64,000 bases of DNA from Desulfobacteraceae bacterium (GCA_011390755.1 JAABRU010000001.1:85068-149067); one strand, 5' to 3'. Positions 1 to 8,822 are shown, counted from the first letter of the stretch. A program made the numbers and translations. The notes: generated by a model from the sequence alone, not told the origin.

Positions 1-94
1 CCCTTATCACACCGGGCCAATGCAAAACCGTATGCGAAAACCCGGCCTGTCTCAAAGATGTATCTTTGCAACCGTTTAAATTTTATGAAAAAAA
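1..94 (+). repeat. Interspersed repeat R, copy 1
   Basis: This stretch recurs with few differences at 7009-7110, including the segments ACACCGGGCCAATGCAAAAC and AATTTTATGAAAAA. It runs off the left window edge, so its true left end is unknown. No coding potential is visible. Confidence 0.75.
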
Positions 95-123
95 ACAAGG
101 GCGAACCTTGTTTTCGCCCTTGT
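95..123. repeat. Perfect 11-bp inverted repeat (hairpin)
   Basis: The arms ACAAGGGCGAA and TTCGCCCTTGT are perfectly complementary and separated by 7 nt. A T-rich stretch follows only later, so terminator function is uncertain. It could belong to a gene left of the window. Confidence 0.5.
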
Positions 124-489
124 GTTCTCTAAAATATTGACGGATTTTTTTTCAACAGTTATATTCAGTATCAGGACATAAAAGCACATTTTTTTTATGA
201 ATCATTTTTTTATTTACTATAGTTTTGCATTTTTTATAAGCATTTGATTTTATTTTAACCACGAAATACACGAAAGACTACCGGAAAATATTCATATTCT
301 GCTGTTTTTTTTATATTTTTTTTCGTATATTCCGTGTGTTTCACGGTTAACTGTAAAAAAATGCAAAAGTACAGTTATTTATTAACGGTATTATTTATGA
401 ACAGGGATGAAAAAGCCTCTGTCCGGACGATATTCCGCTGCAGAATTCCCGTTTTCTGAATACCATGCCGGGGAGAAGGGGAAAGCATA
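124..489. other. Upstream gap of the GGDEF gene
   Basis: This AT-rich non-coding stretch holds repeat M (221-374) and the leader of the diguanylate cyclase gene. A purine-rich GGGGAGAAGGGGAAAGC tract directly before the ATG at 490 supplies a strong Shine-Dalgarno sequence. No clear sigma70 promoter was recognised. Confidence 0.5.
221..374. repeat. Inverted-repeat element M, copy 1
   Basis: The ends AGTTTTGCATTTTTTATA and TAAAAAAATGCAAAAGTAC are near-complementary. The interior (CGAAATACACGAAAGACTACC and so on) matches 23783-23938 closely. About 154 bp, non-coding. Confidence 0.7.
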
Positions 490-3279
490 ATGAAAATTAC
501 TGACAAATTCGCCAGAAGACGCGGATCGCGCCATGAAAGAACCTTAAAAGGAAAAAAGCGTGAGCATAATCTGACGGTCTTAGGGGCAGCGCTGTTTGCA
601 GTGCTCCTGAGTCTGTTTCTGCTGATCGGAGTGCTGCTTTCCCGCTTTGAATCTGAGCGATACAAACAGCAGGAACCTGAAAAGGTTCAGCAGATGCTGG
701 ATGTCATGAAGACTTCCCTTAAGAACCGCATATACTCGAATATCTATAAAGTCTCGGCTGTTAAAGCACTGGTGGCCATGAATCCGGATCTGACGCAGGA
801 TGATTTTGCCCGGGCCATGGAGGTTCAGTTCAGTGGGGAAGGCGACTTGCGGAACATCGGCCTTGCCCAAGACATGGTCATTCAGTTTATGTACCCAATC
901 GAAGGAAATGAAGCTGCCCTTGGGTTAGACTATACAAGGCTTCCCGACCAGTTCGAGGCGGTTGACCTGGCCCGAAGACGTAACAGAATTGTACTTGCCG
1001 GTCCTCTTGCACTTGTGCAGGGCGGAGAGGGGATTATTGCCCGAATCCCCATCCACATCAAAGATGCAGCCTCAAATCAGGACGAATTCTGGGGGTTTGC
1101 CTCGGTGGTTATGAACAGTGAGGCAATTTTTGCCGGGGCAGGGATGACAGAGGAGAATGATTCTTTGCGCATTGCCATCAGGGGCAGGGATGCCCGCGGT
1201 GCAAAAGGAGATGTTTTCTGGGGCGATCCATCGGTGTTTGAAAATAATCCGGTGACCCGGACCATAGAACTTCCCTACGGAAGCTGGCAGATGGGAGCGA
1301 TCCCCTCTGCAGGATGGCGTTCATACTCGGCACTCTCCACTCCTCTGATGGGGGCCTACCTGTCTGCTGCCTTTATTATCCTTGCCTTTACCGCATTCAT
1401 GGTTTTTTTACTCGACAAAATGGCCAGGACAGAGAGCGAGCGTCTTGGCCTGAGCCGCAGTTTTGAACTTATTCTGAAACAAACAAGCGATTTTATCTAC
1501 TACAAAGATATTAACAGCCGCTTTGTCTTTTGCAGCCAAACCCTGGCCGGTATTACCCATCATAAGCACTGGAAGGAGATGGTTGGAAAACATGATTTTG
1601 AAGTGTTTCCCCATGATATTGCTGCAATTTACAATAAAGAAGAAGAACCTGTTTTCAGGGAGGGAAAACCCCTTCTGAACAAAGTCAATCCATATTGCTC
1701 AGCAGATGGAAAAACAGGATATGTACAGACCAGCAAATGGCCTATTTTTGACGATGACAACGCCGTGATTGGTATTTTTGGAATTAGCAGAGATATTACC
1801 GGGCAAAAGAAAGCTGCGGAGGCGCTGGAAAGGGAGCGGAACCTTTTTGCCGAAGGGCCTGTGTTCACCATGGAATGGGGTACAGAACCTTACGGCAACT
1901 GGTCTGTAACGTATGCTTCATCCAATGTGGAGCAGATTCTTGGATACCGCCCCGCGGAGATGCTGCACCCGGAATTTTCCTATAATGACATTATTCATCC
2001 TGATGATACTGATCGTATCGTCAAGGAACTCAAACATCACATTGCAAACCGGGTTGATTCATTCGGACAGTCTTACAGATTGCGGACAAAAAACGGTCGG
2101 CACATCTGGTGTTATGATTTCACGATGCTGATTCGCGATGAAGAAGGCAGCCTGACGGCTATCCGCAGTTATCTGTATGACCAGAGTGCCCAAAAAAAGG
2201 CGGAAGAGGCCCTGCGCATCGCCGAGGAAAGATTGGAGAAAACAGCTTATGACCTGACCGAGAATATTCCGGTTGGCACATACACCATGGTGCAGCCCGC
2301 CCATGGGGGAATGGCGAATTTCGCGTTCATGAGCAGTCGTTTTCTGGAGTTGACAGGACTGACCCGCGAAGAGGCCGCCTCCGATCCGTTGAAAGGGTTT
2401 GCGTGCGTACATCCTGATGACTTTGATGAATGGGTGGCCCTGAATGCGAAGACCTTTGAAGAAAAAAAGCCTTTTTTCGGTGAGACGAGACTTGTTGTCA
2501 ATGGTGAAATCCGGTGGATAACCGCCGAGTCCATTCCACGCACCCTGCCGGACGGAACGACAGTGTGGGAGGGCGTACTGGCCGACATCACCGACCGCAA
2601 ACAGGCAGAAGCAATTTTGCATGAAACCAACGCCGCTCTTGAAAAAGAGGTGGCGGAGCGAAGAATCATCGAAGAGGAACTCAGGATCAAGACCGATATG
2701 CTGGAGAAGCTCTCCATGCGAGACGGTCTTACAGACATCCCCAACCGCCGCTACTTTGATGAACGGGCAAATCTGGAGTGGCGGCGCGCCGTGCGGAGCG
2801 GACTCCCCCTTTCCCTGGTGATGATGGATATTGACCACTTCAAACTTTACAACGACCACTACGGCCACGGAGCCGGGGATGACTGCCTGAAGCAGGTGGC
2901 CCGGGCGCTGATGAAGTCCTGCACCCGTCCCTCGGATCTGGTGGCGCGCTACGGGGGCGAGGAATTTGTCGCCCTGCTGCCGGAAACAGATGCGGAGGGA
3001 GCGCGCTGTCTCGCCGAGAAAATGCGGGCAGCTGCAGAGGCTCTCTCTGTCCCCCACGATTTTTCCGGTACCGCCGGGGTAGTGACTTTGAGTGTGGGGG
3101 TGGCAACCCATGGAAGCGAAAGTGTCAAGACCGATCTGCAGCACCTGCACAAGTGTGCGGACCGGGCCCTTTACCGCGCCAAGGCACAGGGACGAAACCG
3201 GGTGCAGGGGGAGGCCGCGGCTGCGGACATGGAAACTGACGCGGAGACCGCAGCCGGAAATCGCAGTCCGTCCTCATGA
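490..3279 (+). CDS. Membrane PAS-GGDEF diguanylate cyclase
   Basis: Predicted to make cyclic di-GMP in response to an extracytoplasmic signal and to PAS-bound ligands. A membrane helix lies at about 28-50, a periplasmic sensor region at 55-285 and a second helix at 288-310. Three PAS domains follow at about 325-440, 455-570 and 585-700, and a GGDEF domain at about 740-905. The active-site motif is GGEEF near residue 822. RPSD lies five residues upstream, matching the RxxD inhibitory site, so product feedback is likely. There is no EAL domain, so phosphodiesterase activity is not expected. Start: ATG after a strong purine-rich Shine-Dalgarno. The 3' third is richer in G and C than the 5' part. 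The stop overlaps a small ORF as ATGA. Sensor ligand unknown. Confidence 0.9.
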   Translation: MKITDKFARRRGSRHERTLKGKKREHNLTVLGAALFAVLLSLFLLIGVLLSRFESERYKQQEPEKVQQMLDVMKTSLKNRIYSNIYKVSAVKALVAMNPDLTQDDFARAMEVQFSGEGDLRNIGLAQDMVIQFMYPIEGNEAALGLDYTRLPDQFEAVDLARRRNRIVLAGPLALVQGGEGIIARIPIHIKDAASNQDEFWGFASVVMNSEAIFAGAGMTEENDSLRIAIRGRDARGAKGDVFWGDPSVFENNPVTRTIELPYGSWQMGAIPSAGWRSYSALSTPLMGAYLSAAFIILAFTAFMVFLLDKMARTESERLGLSRSFELILKQTSDFIYYKDINSRFVFCSQTLAGITHHKHWKEMVGKHDFEVFPHDIAAIYNKEEEPVFREGKPLLNKVNPYCSADGKTGYVQTSKWPIFDDDNAVIGIFGISRDITGQKKAAEALERERNLFAEGPVFTMEWGTEPYGNWSVTYASSNVEQILGYRPAEMLHPEFSYNDIIHPDDTDRIVKELKHHIANRVDSFGQSYRLRTKNGRHIWCYDFTMLIRDEEGSLTAIRSYLYDQSAQKKAEEALRIAEERLEKTAYDLTENIPVGTYTMVQPAHGGMANFAFMSSRFLELTGLTREEAASDPLKGFACVHPDDFDEWVALNAKTFEEKKPFFGETRLVVNGEIRWITAESIPRTLPDGTTVWEGVLADITDRKQAEAILHETNAALEKEVAERRIIEEELRIKTDMLEKLSMRDGLTDIPNRRYFDERANLEWRRAVRSGLPLSLVMMDIDHFKLYNDHYGHGAGDDCLKQVARALMKSCTRPSDLVARYGGEEFVALLPETDAEGARCLAEKMRAAAEALSVPHDFSGTAGVVTLSVGVATHGSESVKTDLQHLHKCADRALYRAKAQGRNRVQGEAAAADMETDAETAAGNRSPSS

Positions 3280-3470
3280 CCCTCTGGCCTGTGGGCGATG
3301 CATCCTCCGGCATCTTCATGGAAACCTTCTGCGACACCCGGCTTTTCTCCGACAGGCTCACCCCATCCGAAGTCCTGCACAAAACCCGGCTTCGCTTCAT
3401 TGAAAATCCGCCCAAACCCGGATATGATGACCCCGCTGTCTGGTCGCCCTGCGGCCTCGCGGGGCCGTGA
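3276..3470 (+). CDS. Possible small coupled ORF, unknown function
   Basis: A 64-codon ORF starts with an ATG overlapping the stop of the cyclase gene as ATGA, the usual geometry of translational coupling. The product has no signal peptide, membrane helix or motif I recognise. Its base composition resembles the GC-rich end of the cyclase gene. It may be real, or non-coding sequence that is open by chance because it is GC-rich. Confidence 0.25.
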   Translation: MTLWPVGDASSGIFMETFCDTRLFSDRLTPSEVLHKTRLRFIENPPKPGYDDPAVWSPCGLAGP

Positions 3471-3786
3471 GCAGAAATGACTCAATTTTTCAACAGACCT
3501 CCTGCAAAACTAAAATCAATACCGTTTCCGTAAGCAGAAAATCCCCCTCCCCCTGTGGGAGGGGTTAGGGGAGGGGTAAAATAACAGTCTGTAATTAAAA
3601 ACAGTTTTCCCCCTCCCCCGGCGGCAATGCTGTTGACTTAAGAAAAAAATCCCCCTCCCCAGGGGAGGGGAGTCTTAGGGAAACGGCATTGAAACTAAAA
3701 TTGCTCATTATAACTATTTGTTTTTATAGCTCCATAAAATGAGATAAATGAGTTTTGCAGGAGGTCTGCTGAAAAATACAGGGCAA
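3471..3786. other. Intergenic gap with C/G-rich inverted repeats
   Basis: The gap holds paired blocks of the type CCCCTCCCC...GGGGAGGGG at about 3541-3575 and 3649-3670. It also holds a direct/inverted pair around CTCCTGCAAAACT (about 3498) and GTTTTGCAGGAGGTC (about 3752), so the whole block looks like one large inverted-repeat element. No gene is seen. Confidence 0.5.
3624..3693. repeat. Inverted-repeat element B, copy (C/G-rich version)
   Basis: The left end CAATGCTGTTGACTTAAG and right end AGTCTTAGG...GGCATTGAA resemble the CAATGNCATTGACGTAAG ends of the copies at 8667, 46802 and 55094. The interior is a CCCCTCCCC/GGGGAGGGG hairpin, as at 55094. Confidence 0.5.
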
Positions 3787-5010
3787 CTACTCATTACGGA
3801 GGGCAGTTACGGGATCCATACAGGCTGCCTGCCAGGCAGGATAAAGACCGAAAAAGACACCGATAAACACAGACATCAGCAGAGGAAGGAATACAGAAAA
3901 AAAAGTAATGACAGTATCCCAGTCGGCGACAGCGGAGAGACATTTTGCTGCTGCGGCTCCCAGCAGAATACCGGCAGAGCCTCCCAGGGATGTGAGAATG
4001 ACAGATTCCGCTAAAAACTGAAAAATGATATCCTTTTTTGTTGCTCCGACAGCCCGCCGGATACCGATTTCTTTGGTGCGTTCGGAAACACCGGCAAGCA
4101 TGATATTCATAATGCCGATACCGCCTACAAGCAGGGAGATACCGGCAACAGCACTCAGAAACATACTGAAAGTACGTCGGGTTTTCTGTGCCTGCCGGAG
4201 AATCTCCCGCGGGATAATGATCTGATAGTCTTCAACCTGATGGTGGGCCACTTCCATAATTCTCTTTATTATTTTTCCGGAAATAATAACCTGCTCTGTT
4301 TCTTTGATCTGTACAACGATTTCTGTCAGGTCATTCTCTGTATCCAGGATATCCGGTGGGATAAAAATGATTTCATTGTAATTTCTGACAGATATTGAAG
4401 TGTTTCCTTCTCTTTCCCGGTAAAAAGGATTGAGAATTCCGATAATGCTCAATACCCGGTTTTCAATTCGGAGGGTTCTGCCGATATTTCCTTCCACCCC
4501 CATATTCTCCGCAAGTCCCGCTCCGATGATACAGATCGGATTTTTTTGTATCATGTCCGTTTCCGAAATAAAACGGCCGTGCTGCACAGAAAGATTCAGT
4601 ACATCAGCATATTCCGGAGATGTCTGGAGAATCTGGGGGGATAATTCTGCACCTGCACTGAAAACTGCTGCCTTTACCTCTTTTACACAGGCCGCTGTTC
4701 TGACATAGGGAATTCCTTTTATGATTCGCACGGCATCATCGGCATTCAATCCCGGGGATAAGTGTTCACTGGCCTTTTGTTTCTGTACTTCGGTCAGGGG
4801 AATGCTTTTGATAAAGATATTCCTGATTCCCAACTGCCCGATCTGTGAGATGATTTTCTGCCTGGCTCCTTCTCCGATACTGAGCATTGTCAGTACGGCC
4901 ATAGTTCCGCATATAATGCCGATAATACTCAGCGCCGATCGGAGTTTATGCTGCAAAAGGCTTCGGAAGGATGTTTTCAGGATGATGTATATTTTGAAGT
5001 AATCAAACAA
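3787..5010 (-). CDS. MacB-type ABC transporter permease
   Basis: Inner-membrane permease of the MacB/FtsX family, expected to pair with the adjacent ATPase and the HlyD-like adaptor for efflux across the envelope. At 407 residues it has a first helix at about 22-42, a large periplasmic MacB-PCD-like domain at about 45-270, and three C-terminal helices. The cytosolic loop TKEIGIRRAVGA, typical of FtsX-fold permeases, lies between them. The ATPase is a separate gene, as in Gram-positive-like and many deltaproteobacterial sets. The start is TTG at 5010, overlapping the end of the ATPase gene by 8 bp, so translation is probably coupled. Substrate unknown. Because the adaptor gene is truncated, this system may be non-functional. 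Confidence 0.88.
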   Translation of the reverse strand: MFDYFKIYIILKTSFRSLLQHKLRSALSIIGIICGTMAVLTMLSIGEGARQKIISQIGQLGIRNIFIKSIPLTEVQKQKASEHLSPGLNADDAVRIIKGIPYVRTAACVKEVKAAVFSAGAELSPQILQTSPEYADVLNLSVQHGRFISETDMIQKNPICIIGAGLAENMGVEGNIGRTLRIENRVLSIIGILNPFYREREGNTSISVRNYNEIIFIPPDILDTENDLTEIVVQIKETEQVIISGKIIKRIMEVAHHQVEDYQIIIPREILRQAQKTRRTFSMFLSAVAGISLLVGGIGIMNIMLAGVSERTKEIGIRRAVGATKKDIIFQFLAESVILTSLGGSAGILLGAAAAKCLSAVADWDTVITFFSVFLPLLMSVFIGVFFGLYPAWQAACMDPVTALRNE

Positions 5011-5683
5011 ATATATTCCCGTCCTTCATCTGAATGCATTTTCCGGCATGGGATGCCACTTCCCTGTCATGGGTAATCATAATAATTGTTCCGCCCGCAT
5101 CATGAAAGGTATGAAACAGTGCCAGTATTTCTCTGCCGGTTTTTGAATCCAGATTTCCGGTCGGTTCATCTGCCAGAATGATTTCAGGCTTCATTACCAT
5201 AGCTCTGGCAATGGCAACCCGCTGCATTTCGCCGCCTGAAAGTTCTGACGGTCTGTGATTTACCCTGTCCGCCAGTCCCACCTGCCGGATCACTTCTGCA
5301 ACCTTCTGTCTCATTTCAGGCTGCTGCATGTCTGTATGGGCATACAAAAAGGGAAGTTCTATATTTTCAAATACATTCAGTACCGGGATCAGGTGAAAAT
5401 TCTGAAAAACAAAACCGATATGCGCTGCTCTGAACCGGGACAGTTGCTTGTCTGATGCCTCAAAAACATTCTTCCCGTTCAGGCAGTATGTGCCGGATGT
5501 GGGACGATCCAGGCAGCCCAGTATATGCAGGAGGGTAGATTTCCCCGAACCGGAAGGCCCCATAATGGCCAGGAAATCTCCGCCGCTTACTGACAGATCA
5601 ATATTGCGCAGTACCGTGACCTGCCTGCTCCCCATCTGATACTTTTTACGGATTTTCCTGAGATGTATCAATCTTTGCCTCAA
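5003..5683 (-). CDS. MacB/LolD-type ABC transporter ATPase
   Basis: Cytoplasmic ATPase of about 226 residues that powers the adjacent permease. Walker [10 protein letters not shown] is at about 42-50, the signature [15 protein letters not shown] near 150, and Walker [10 protein letters not shown] follows. The D-loop (NLDS) and H-loop (ITHD) are present. No ATG is available. A TTG at 5683 or a TTG at 5671 behind a GAGG Shine-Dalgarno could start it, and both overlap the 3' end of the adaptor gene. The order adaptor-ATPase-permease on one strand, with overlaps, indicates one operon. Confidence 0.9.
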   Translation of the reverse strand: MRQRLIHLRKIRKKYQMGSRQVTVLRNIDLSVSGGDFLAIMGPSGSGKSTLLHILGCLDRPTSGTYCLNGKNVFEASDKQLSRFRAAHIGFVFQNFHLIPVLNVFENIELPFLYAHTDMQQPEMRQKVAEVIRQVGLADRVNHRPSELSGGEMQRVAIARAMVMKPEIILADEPTGNLDSKTGREILALFHTFHDAGGTIIMITHDREVASHAGKCIQMKDGNIFV

Positions 5684-6923
5684 TACTTTCCGGAGACGGT
5701 CGCAGCAGACTGACCTGCTCCCCCTTTTTCAGACCGGAAAGAGTTTCAAGCATATCTTCATTCTGCCTTCCGGCTGTGATGAATGTTTTTCTGAATATAT
5801 TCTTTTCAAAACGGTAACAGTACAAACTTCCCTTTTCTTCAAAAACTGCCTGGACGGGCACAGACAATGCACCTTTTATCTGCTCAACAAGTATGGATAC
5901 CCGCGCCGTCATACCGGGACGAAGCCTGCTGTCTTCACCGTTTAAAGAGATGGTCAGCTGAAAGTATTTTTCACCTGTTCTTCTTCCCTCCCTGGCAGCC
6001 ATAATGCCGATAAAAGTAATTTTGCCTTCAAACAGGATATCCGGGTAGGCATCGGCCCGGATGAAGCATTTCTGCTCCAAAGCGGTTTTATGAAGATCCG
6101 TTTCCCGTATCTGTGTTTTGACAATCATGGAAGATATGTCCGGAAGATAGAGAAGGGGCTGATTTTTTAAGACCCGGTCCCCCACCCTGGGCTTTCTTTT
6201 CTGCCCGTCACGAAATGCTTCATACAGAATGCTGATACCGGCAAAAGGGGCTTTGATTTCGGTTTTTTCCAGTTCTTTTTTTGCCTGATGCAAAGATTTT
6301 TCCGTCATATCAAATTTTTTTTTAGTTTCATTCAGCCCGGTAATTGCCTTGGCAATTTTAAAAGCACTTCCTTTCTGGGTCTGCTCCAGTTCCATTTCCG
6401 CTTTTTCCACTCTTGCCCTGGCTGTTTCTTTAAGGGAAGGAAAAACATGCTGGGTATAACTGATGTATTTTTTGTTGGCAGATTCATATTTTTCTTTCAG
6501 TTCTGCCGATTTTTTTTCTGCCATCTTTATTTCTGTTGTATTTTCATATCCTTTTTTCTGCAAAATTTTTAAATCGGCGATATAGGCAAGATACCGCTTA
6601 TATTCTTCCGCGCTTTTTTCCATTTCTTCTTTGAACTGGGATATCTGCAAAGGGCCGTCCCCTTCTGTGAGTTTTTTCAGTTCCAGACGGGCTATTTTCA
6701 GATTGAATTCCGCGGTTCTGGTTTCCCTTACGACCTGGCTTTTTTCCCATTCCAGTATCTGTTCCCCTGCCTCGACAGCAGATTGAAGACTATGTAATTC
6801 AGCTTCCAGACGATGCACTTCCTCTTCAAAAGGGGTGGGGTCCAGTTTAACCAGTATATCCCCTTTTTTATTTCTCGTTACGAGGCTCTGCCTCGTAACG
6901 CATAAGGTGAGGCTCTGCCTCAT
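5646..6923 (-). CDS. HlyD/MacA-like adaptor, 5'-truncated
   Basis: Periplasmic adaptor of a MacAB-like exporter. What remains is the second strand of the first lipoyl half (GDILVKLDP), a long coiled-coil hairpin (about 36-225), the second lipoyl half (APFAGISILYE) and a beta-barrel/membrane-proximal part. The N-terminal signal or membrane anchor and the first lipoyl strand, which MacA proteins carry before this point, are missing. The first codons of the open frame lie inside palindromic repeat O (6874-6981); native sequence resumes at about NKKGD. No ATG with a Shine-Dalgarno lies upstream in frame. I infer that insertion of the repeat, or a deletion next to it, removed the start. The protein is probably not exported, so this is likely a pseudogene. 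Confidence 0.75.
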   Translation of the reverse strand: MRQSLTLCVTRQSLVTRNKKGDILVKLDPTPFEEEVHRLEAELHSLQSAVEAGEQILEWEKSQVVRETRTAEFNLKIARLELKKLTEGDGPLQISQFKEEMEKSAEEYKRYLAYIADLKILQKKGYENTTEIKMAEKKSAELKEKYESANKKYISYTQHVFPSLKETARARVEKAEMELEQTQKGSAFKIAKAITGLNETKKKFDMTEKSLHQAKKELEKTEIKAPFAGISILYEAFRDGQKRKPRVGDRVLKNQPLLYLPDISSMIVKTQIRETDLHKTALEQKCFIRADAYPDILFEGKITFIGIMAAREGRRTGEKYFQLTISLNGEDSRLRPGMTARVSILVEQIKGALSVPVQAVFEEKGSLYCYRFEKNIFRKTFITAGRQNEDMLETLSGLKKGEQVSLLRPSPESIEAKIDTSQENP

Positions 6924-6981
6924 CCTGTGCAGGGGGCAGAGCCCCGGAAGAATGCGTTACGAGGCAGAGCCTCGTAACGAG
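6874..6981. repeat. Palindromic repeat O, copy 1
   Basis: This 108-bp element begins CTCGTTACGAGGCTCTGCC and ends with its complement, with inner palindromes such as GAGGCTCTGCCTC. The same design recurs at 63922-64000 with CCGC in place of CTGC. It abuts the remaining HlyD-like coding sequence. Confidence 0.85.
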
Positions 6982-7008
6982 TCAAAGCTTGTCAATAAAT
7001 ACACAAAC

Positions 7009-7110
7009 CCCTTATCACACCGGGCCAATGCAAAACCGTATGCGAAAACCTGACCTGTCTCAAGGATGTATGCCGGGAGACCTTTGCAAACGTATAAATT
7101 TTATGAAAAA
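7009..7110 (+). repeat. Interspersed repeat R, copy 2
   Basis: Near-identical to the first 94 bases of the window over CCCTTATCACACCGGGCC to AATTTTATGAAAAA, with a short extra segment (CCGGGAGAC) in the middle. It lies between repeat O and repeat A upstream of the damaged adaptor gene. Confidence 0.75.
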
Positions 7111-7148
7111 CGATAGGGGCGTACATAGTCTCACTCAACCCGTTGCGG

Positions 7149-7240
7149 GAAAGTCTGTGAGAGGGACTGTCATTCCGCCGGACACTGCCACACTTTCAGT
7201 TCGGCACTCCTCCGGTATCATCTTTTCCGGAAATCACCTA
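7149..7240 (-). repeat. Inverted-repeat element A, copy 1 (truncated)
   Basis: Read on the minus strand it begins TAGGTGATTTCCGGAAAAGA and follows the copy at 22309-22450 as far as CACAGACTTTCC. The other end is missing. Its terminal TAG provides the stop codon of the CHAT-protein fragment. Confidence 0.75.
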
Positions 7241-7408
7241 CAGGGGATAATCTTCCAGATACCAGCGGATGCTTTCCTGTTCCTGGGGACTGAGGGAAAA
7301 GGAAAACTCTGTTTGTGCGGTTTTCTCAAATTCCCCGCCTTTTAAAGCGATTTCCACTCTGTATCTGTCTGTACCGATGCTGTGCTGGGTCATGCGAAGG
7401 GTATGCAT
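7238..7408 (-). pseudogene. CHAT-domain protein N-terminal fragment
   Basis: A 56-codon ORF with an ATG and a good Shine-Dalgarno (AAAGGAGT). Its product (TQHSIGTDRYRVEIAL, then FSFSLSPQEQESIRWYLEDY) resembles, from memory, the N-terminal stretch of large CHAT-domain/TPR proteins found in filamentous cyanobacteria and deltaproteobacteria. Those proteins are many hundreds of residues long. Here the frame stops in TAG exactly where repeat A begins, and no continuation is seen beyond it. I read it as a gene interrupted by the element and then lost. Confidence 0.6.
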
Positions 7409-7665
7409 GGGTTACTCCTTTCTGTATGCGATCCATTTTTCTGTTTTTACCCTGTCTGCCATGAATGAATCAATACAAAATGAAAAATGCCGTCACGTTA
7501 CCGAAAGTCGGAGTCCATAAGTTTCTGAAAATTTTGGCTTCCGCAGGAATGGCAGAAAATTTGAAATTCAGACTTTACAAATCAGGAACATAAGGCTCTT
7601 GCATCAAATTCTATGATTCGGTATTTGAAAGTGTCTGTTAAAAAAACAAGCGGATGATAAATATA

Positions 7666-8328
7666 TTATGAAGGAGAAAATTCCTGTTTATGAAGGGGAA
7701 ACAGGAAAGCTGATAAAGTATGATTTATTTTTTCAATAACTTCTTCCGGAGAAAGGGATGCGTCAATAATCCGGAACCGCTCCGGTTCCTGCCGGGCGAT
7801 TTCCAGGTATCCGGCCCGCACTTTTTCATGAAAGGCGATTTTTTCCGCTTCAAAACGGCTTTCGGCATCGGTCCGTTGCCCGCTGTTTATCTGTTTCCAT
7901 GCCCGTTTCAGTCCGGTTTCCGGGGGCAGATCCAGCAAAAGGGTCAGATCCGGTTTCAGGTCATCCATTAACAGCCGGTGCAGGTTTTTCAGCATTGCCA
8001 AATCCAGTCCCCTGGCGTATCCCTGGTAGGCAAGGGTGGCATCAGAATAACGGTCGCAGAGAACCGTTTTACCTTCTGCCAGCGCAGGCCGGATGACGGT
8101 GGCTATATGATGCGCCCGGTCGGCCATATACAGCAGCAGTTCGGCCATAGGATCCAGTTCCCGGCTGGCCGGGTCCAGCAGAATGGCCCGGATTTTTGCC
8201 CCGATACGGGTGCTGCCCGGTTCCCGTGTGAGAATGCAGTCTTTTCCCTGTTTTTTCAGAAAAGCCGCGGCATCGGCAATCCGGCTGCTTTTTCCGGATC
8301 CTTCTGTTCCTTCAAATGTGATAAACAT
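7666..8328 (-). CDS. tmk: Thymidylate kinase
   Basis: Phosphorylates dTMP to dTDP with ATP in the cytoplasm, an essential step for dTTP supply. The 220-residue length is normal for the family. The P-loop is EGTEGSGKSS at residues 6-15. The dTMP-binding REPG is at 35-38 and the DRYSDATLAYQG motif starts at 92. A LID region with arginines follows at about 140-155. The gene is monocistronic here, with a repeat F element on its upstream side; no operon partner such as holB is present. Confidence 0.95.
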   Translation of the reverse strand: MFITFEGTEGSGKSSRIADAAAFLKKQGKDCILTREPGSTRIGAKIRAILLDPASRELDPMAELLLYMADRAHHIATVIRPALAEGKTVLCDRYSDATLAYQGYARGLDLAMLKNLHRLLMDDLKPDLTLLLDLPPETGLKRAWKQINSGQRTDAESRFEAEKIAFHEKVRAGYLEIARQEPERFRIIDASLSPEEVIEKINHTLSAFLFPLHKQEFSPS

Positions 8329-8365
8329 AGCTTCTTTTTCAATTCTGTAATATTTGGAATGATGC

Positions 8366-8518
8366 TGTAATGTAACATACCCTTTGAAAAAATTGTTTCA
8401 TGCTGATTATATTCGGTATTTTATTCAGAGAAACCCGGAGTGTCTTTCGCCCGCGCTCCGAAGGAGCGCGGGCGAAAAATAATTTTCACTCCTTTCTCAA
8501 AGACAATGTTACATTACA
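8366..8518. repeat. Inverted-repeat element F, copy 1
   Basis: The ends TGTAATGTAACATACCCTTT and CTCAAAGACAATGTTACATT are inverted copies. The interior contains the palindrome CGCCCGCGCTCCGAAGGAGC, also present at about 24003. Further copies lie at 23957 and 59162. Confidence 0.8.
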
Positions 8519-8666
8519 AAATGATGCGCTTACCGGAACCGTATTTCCGATAATGTCTATTGTCTGAAAGCCTCCTGTTATGCTTTTTTTCTTCAGGCAA
8601 AATGATGAATCTCTGAAAATGATTCATGCAGAAAGTGTCCTGTTTCCGGTTTGAAAACAGCACCCC

Positions 8667-8790
8667 CAATGTCGCTGACTTAAGGAGGCCGGGTGTCCAA
8701 AACTGAAAGTTTGGGACTGAAATTATTACAGATTATTCTGACAAACTTTCAGTTTGGCACTCCGTTGTTTTCTTACGCCAATGACATTGA
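8667..8790. repeat. Inverted-repeat element B, copy 1
   Basis: The ends CAATGTCGCTGACTTAAG and CTTACGCCAATGACATTG are inverted repeats. The interior has ACTGAAAGTTTGGGA and AAACTTTCAGTTTGG as a second inverted pair. The layout matches 46802-46938. Confidence 0.75.
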
Positions 8791-8822
8791 ACAGCATCCT
8801 GTAAACAGAGAAATTCTGAATT

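Larger units (their letters stand above)
8329..8822. other. Intergenic gap with elements F and B
   Basis: The gap between tmk and the metallophosphoesterase gene is largely filled by repeat F (8366-8518) and repeat B (8667-8790). Between them lies about 150 bases without recognisable features. Confidence 0.6.

Noticed and set aside
2059..3150. A 363-codon frame antisense to the GGDEF domain
   Set aside because: It has no recognisable domains and arises from GC-rich codons of the sense gene.
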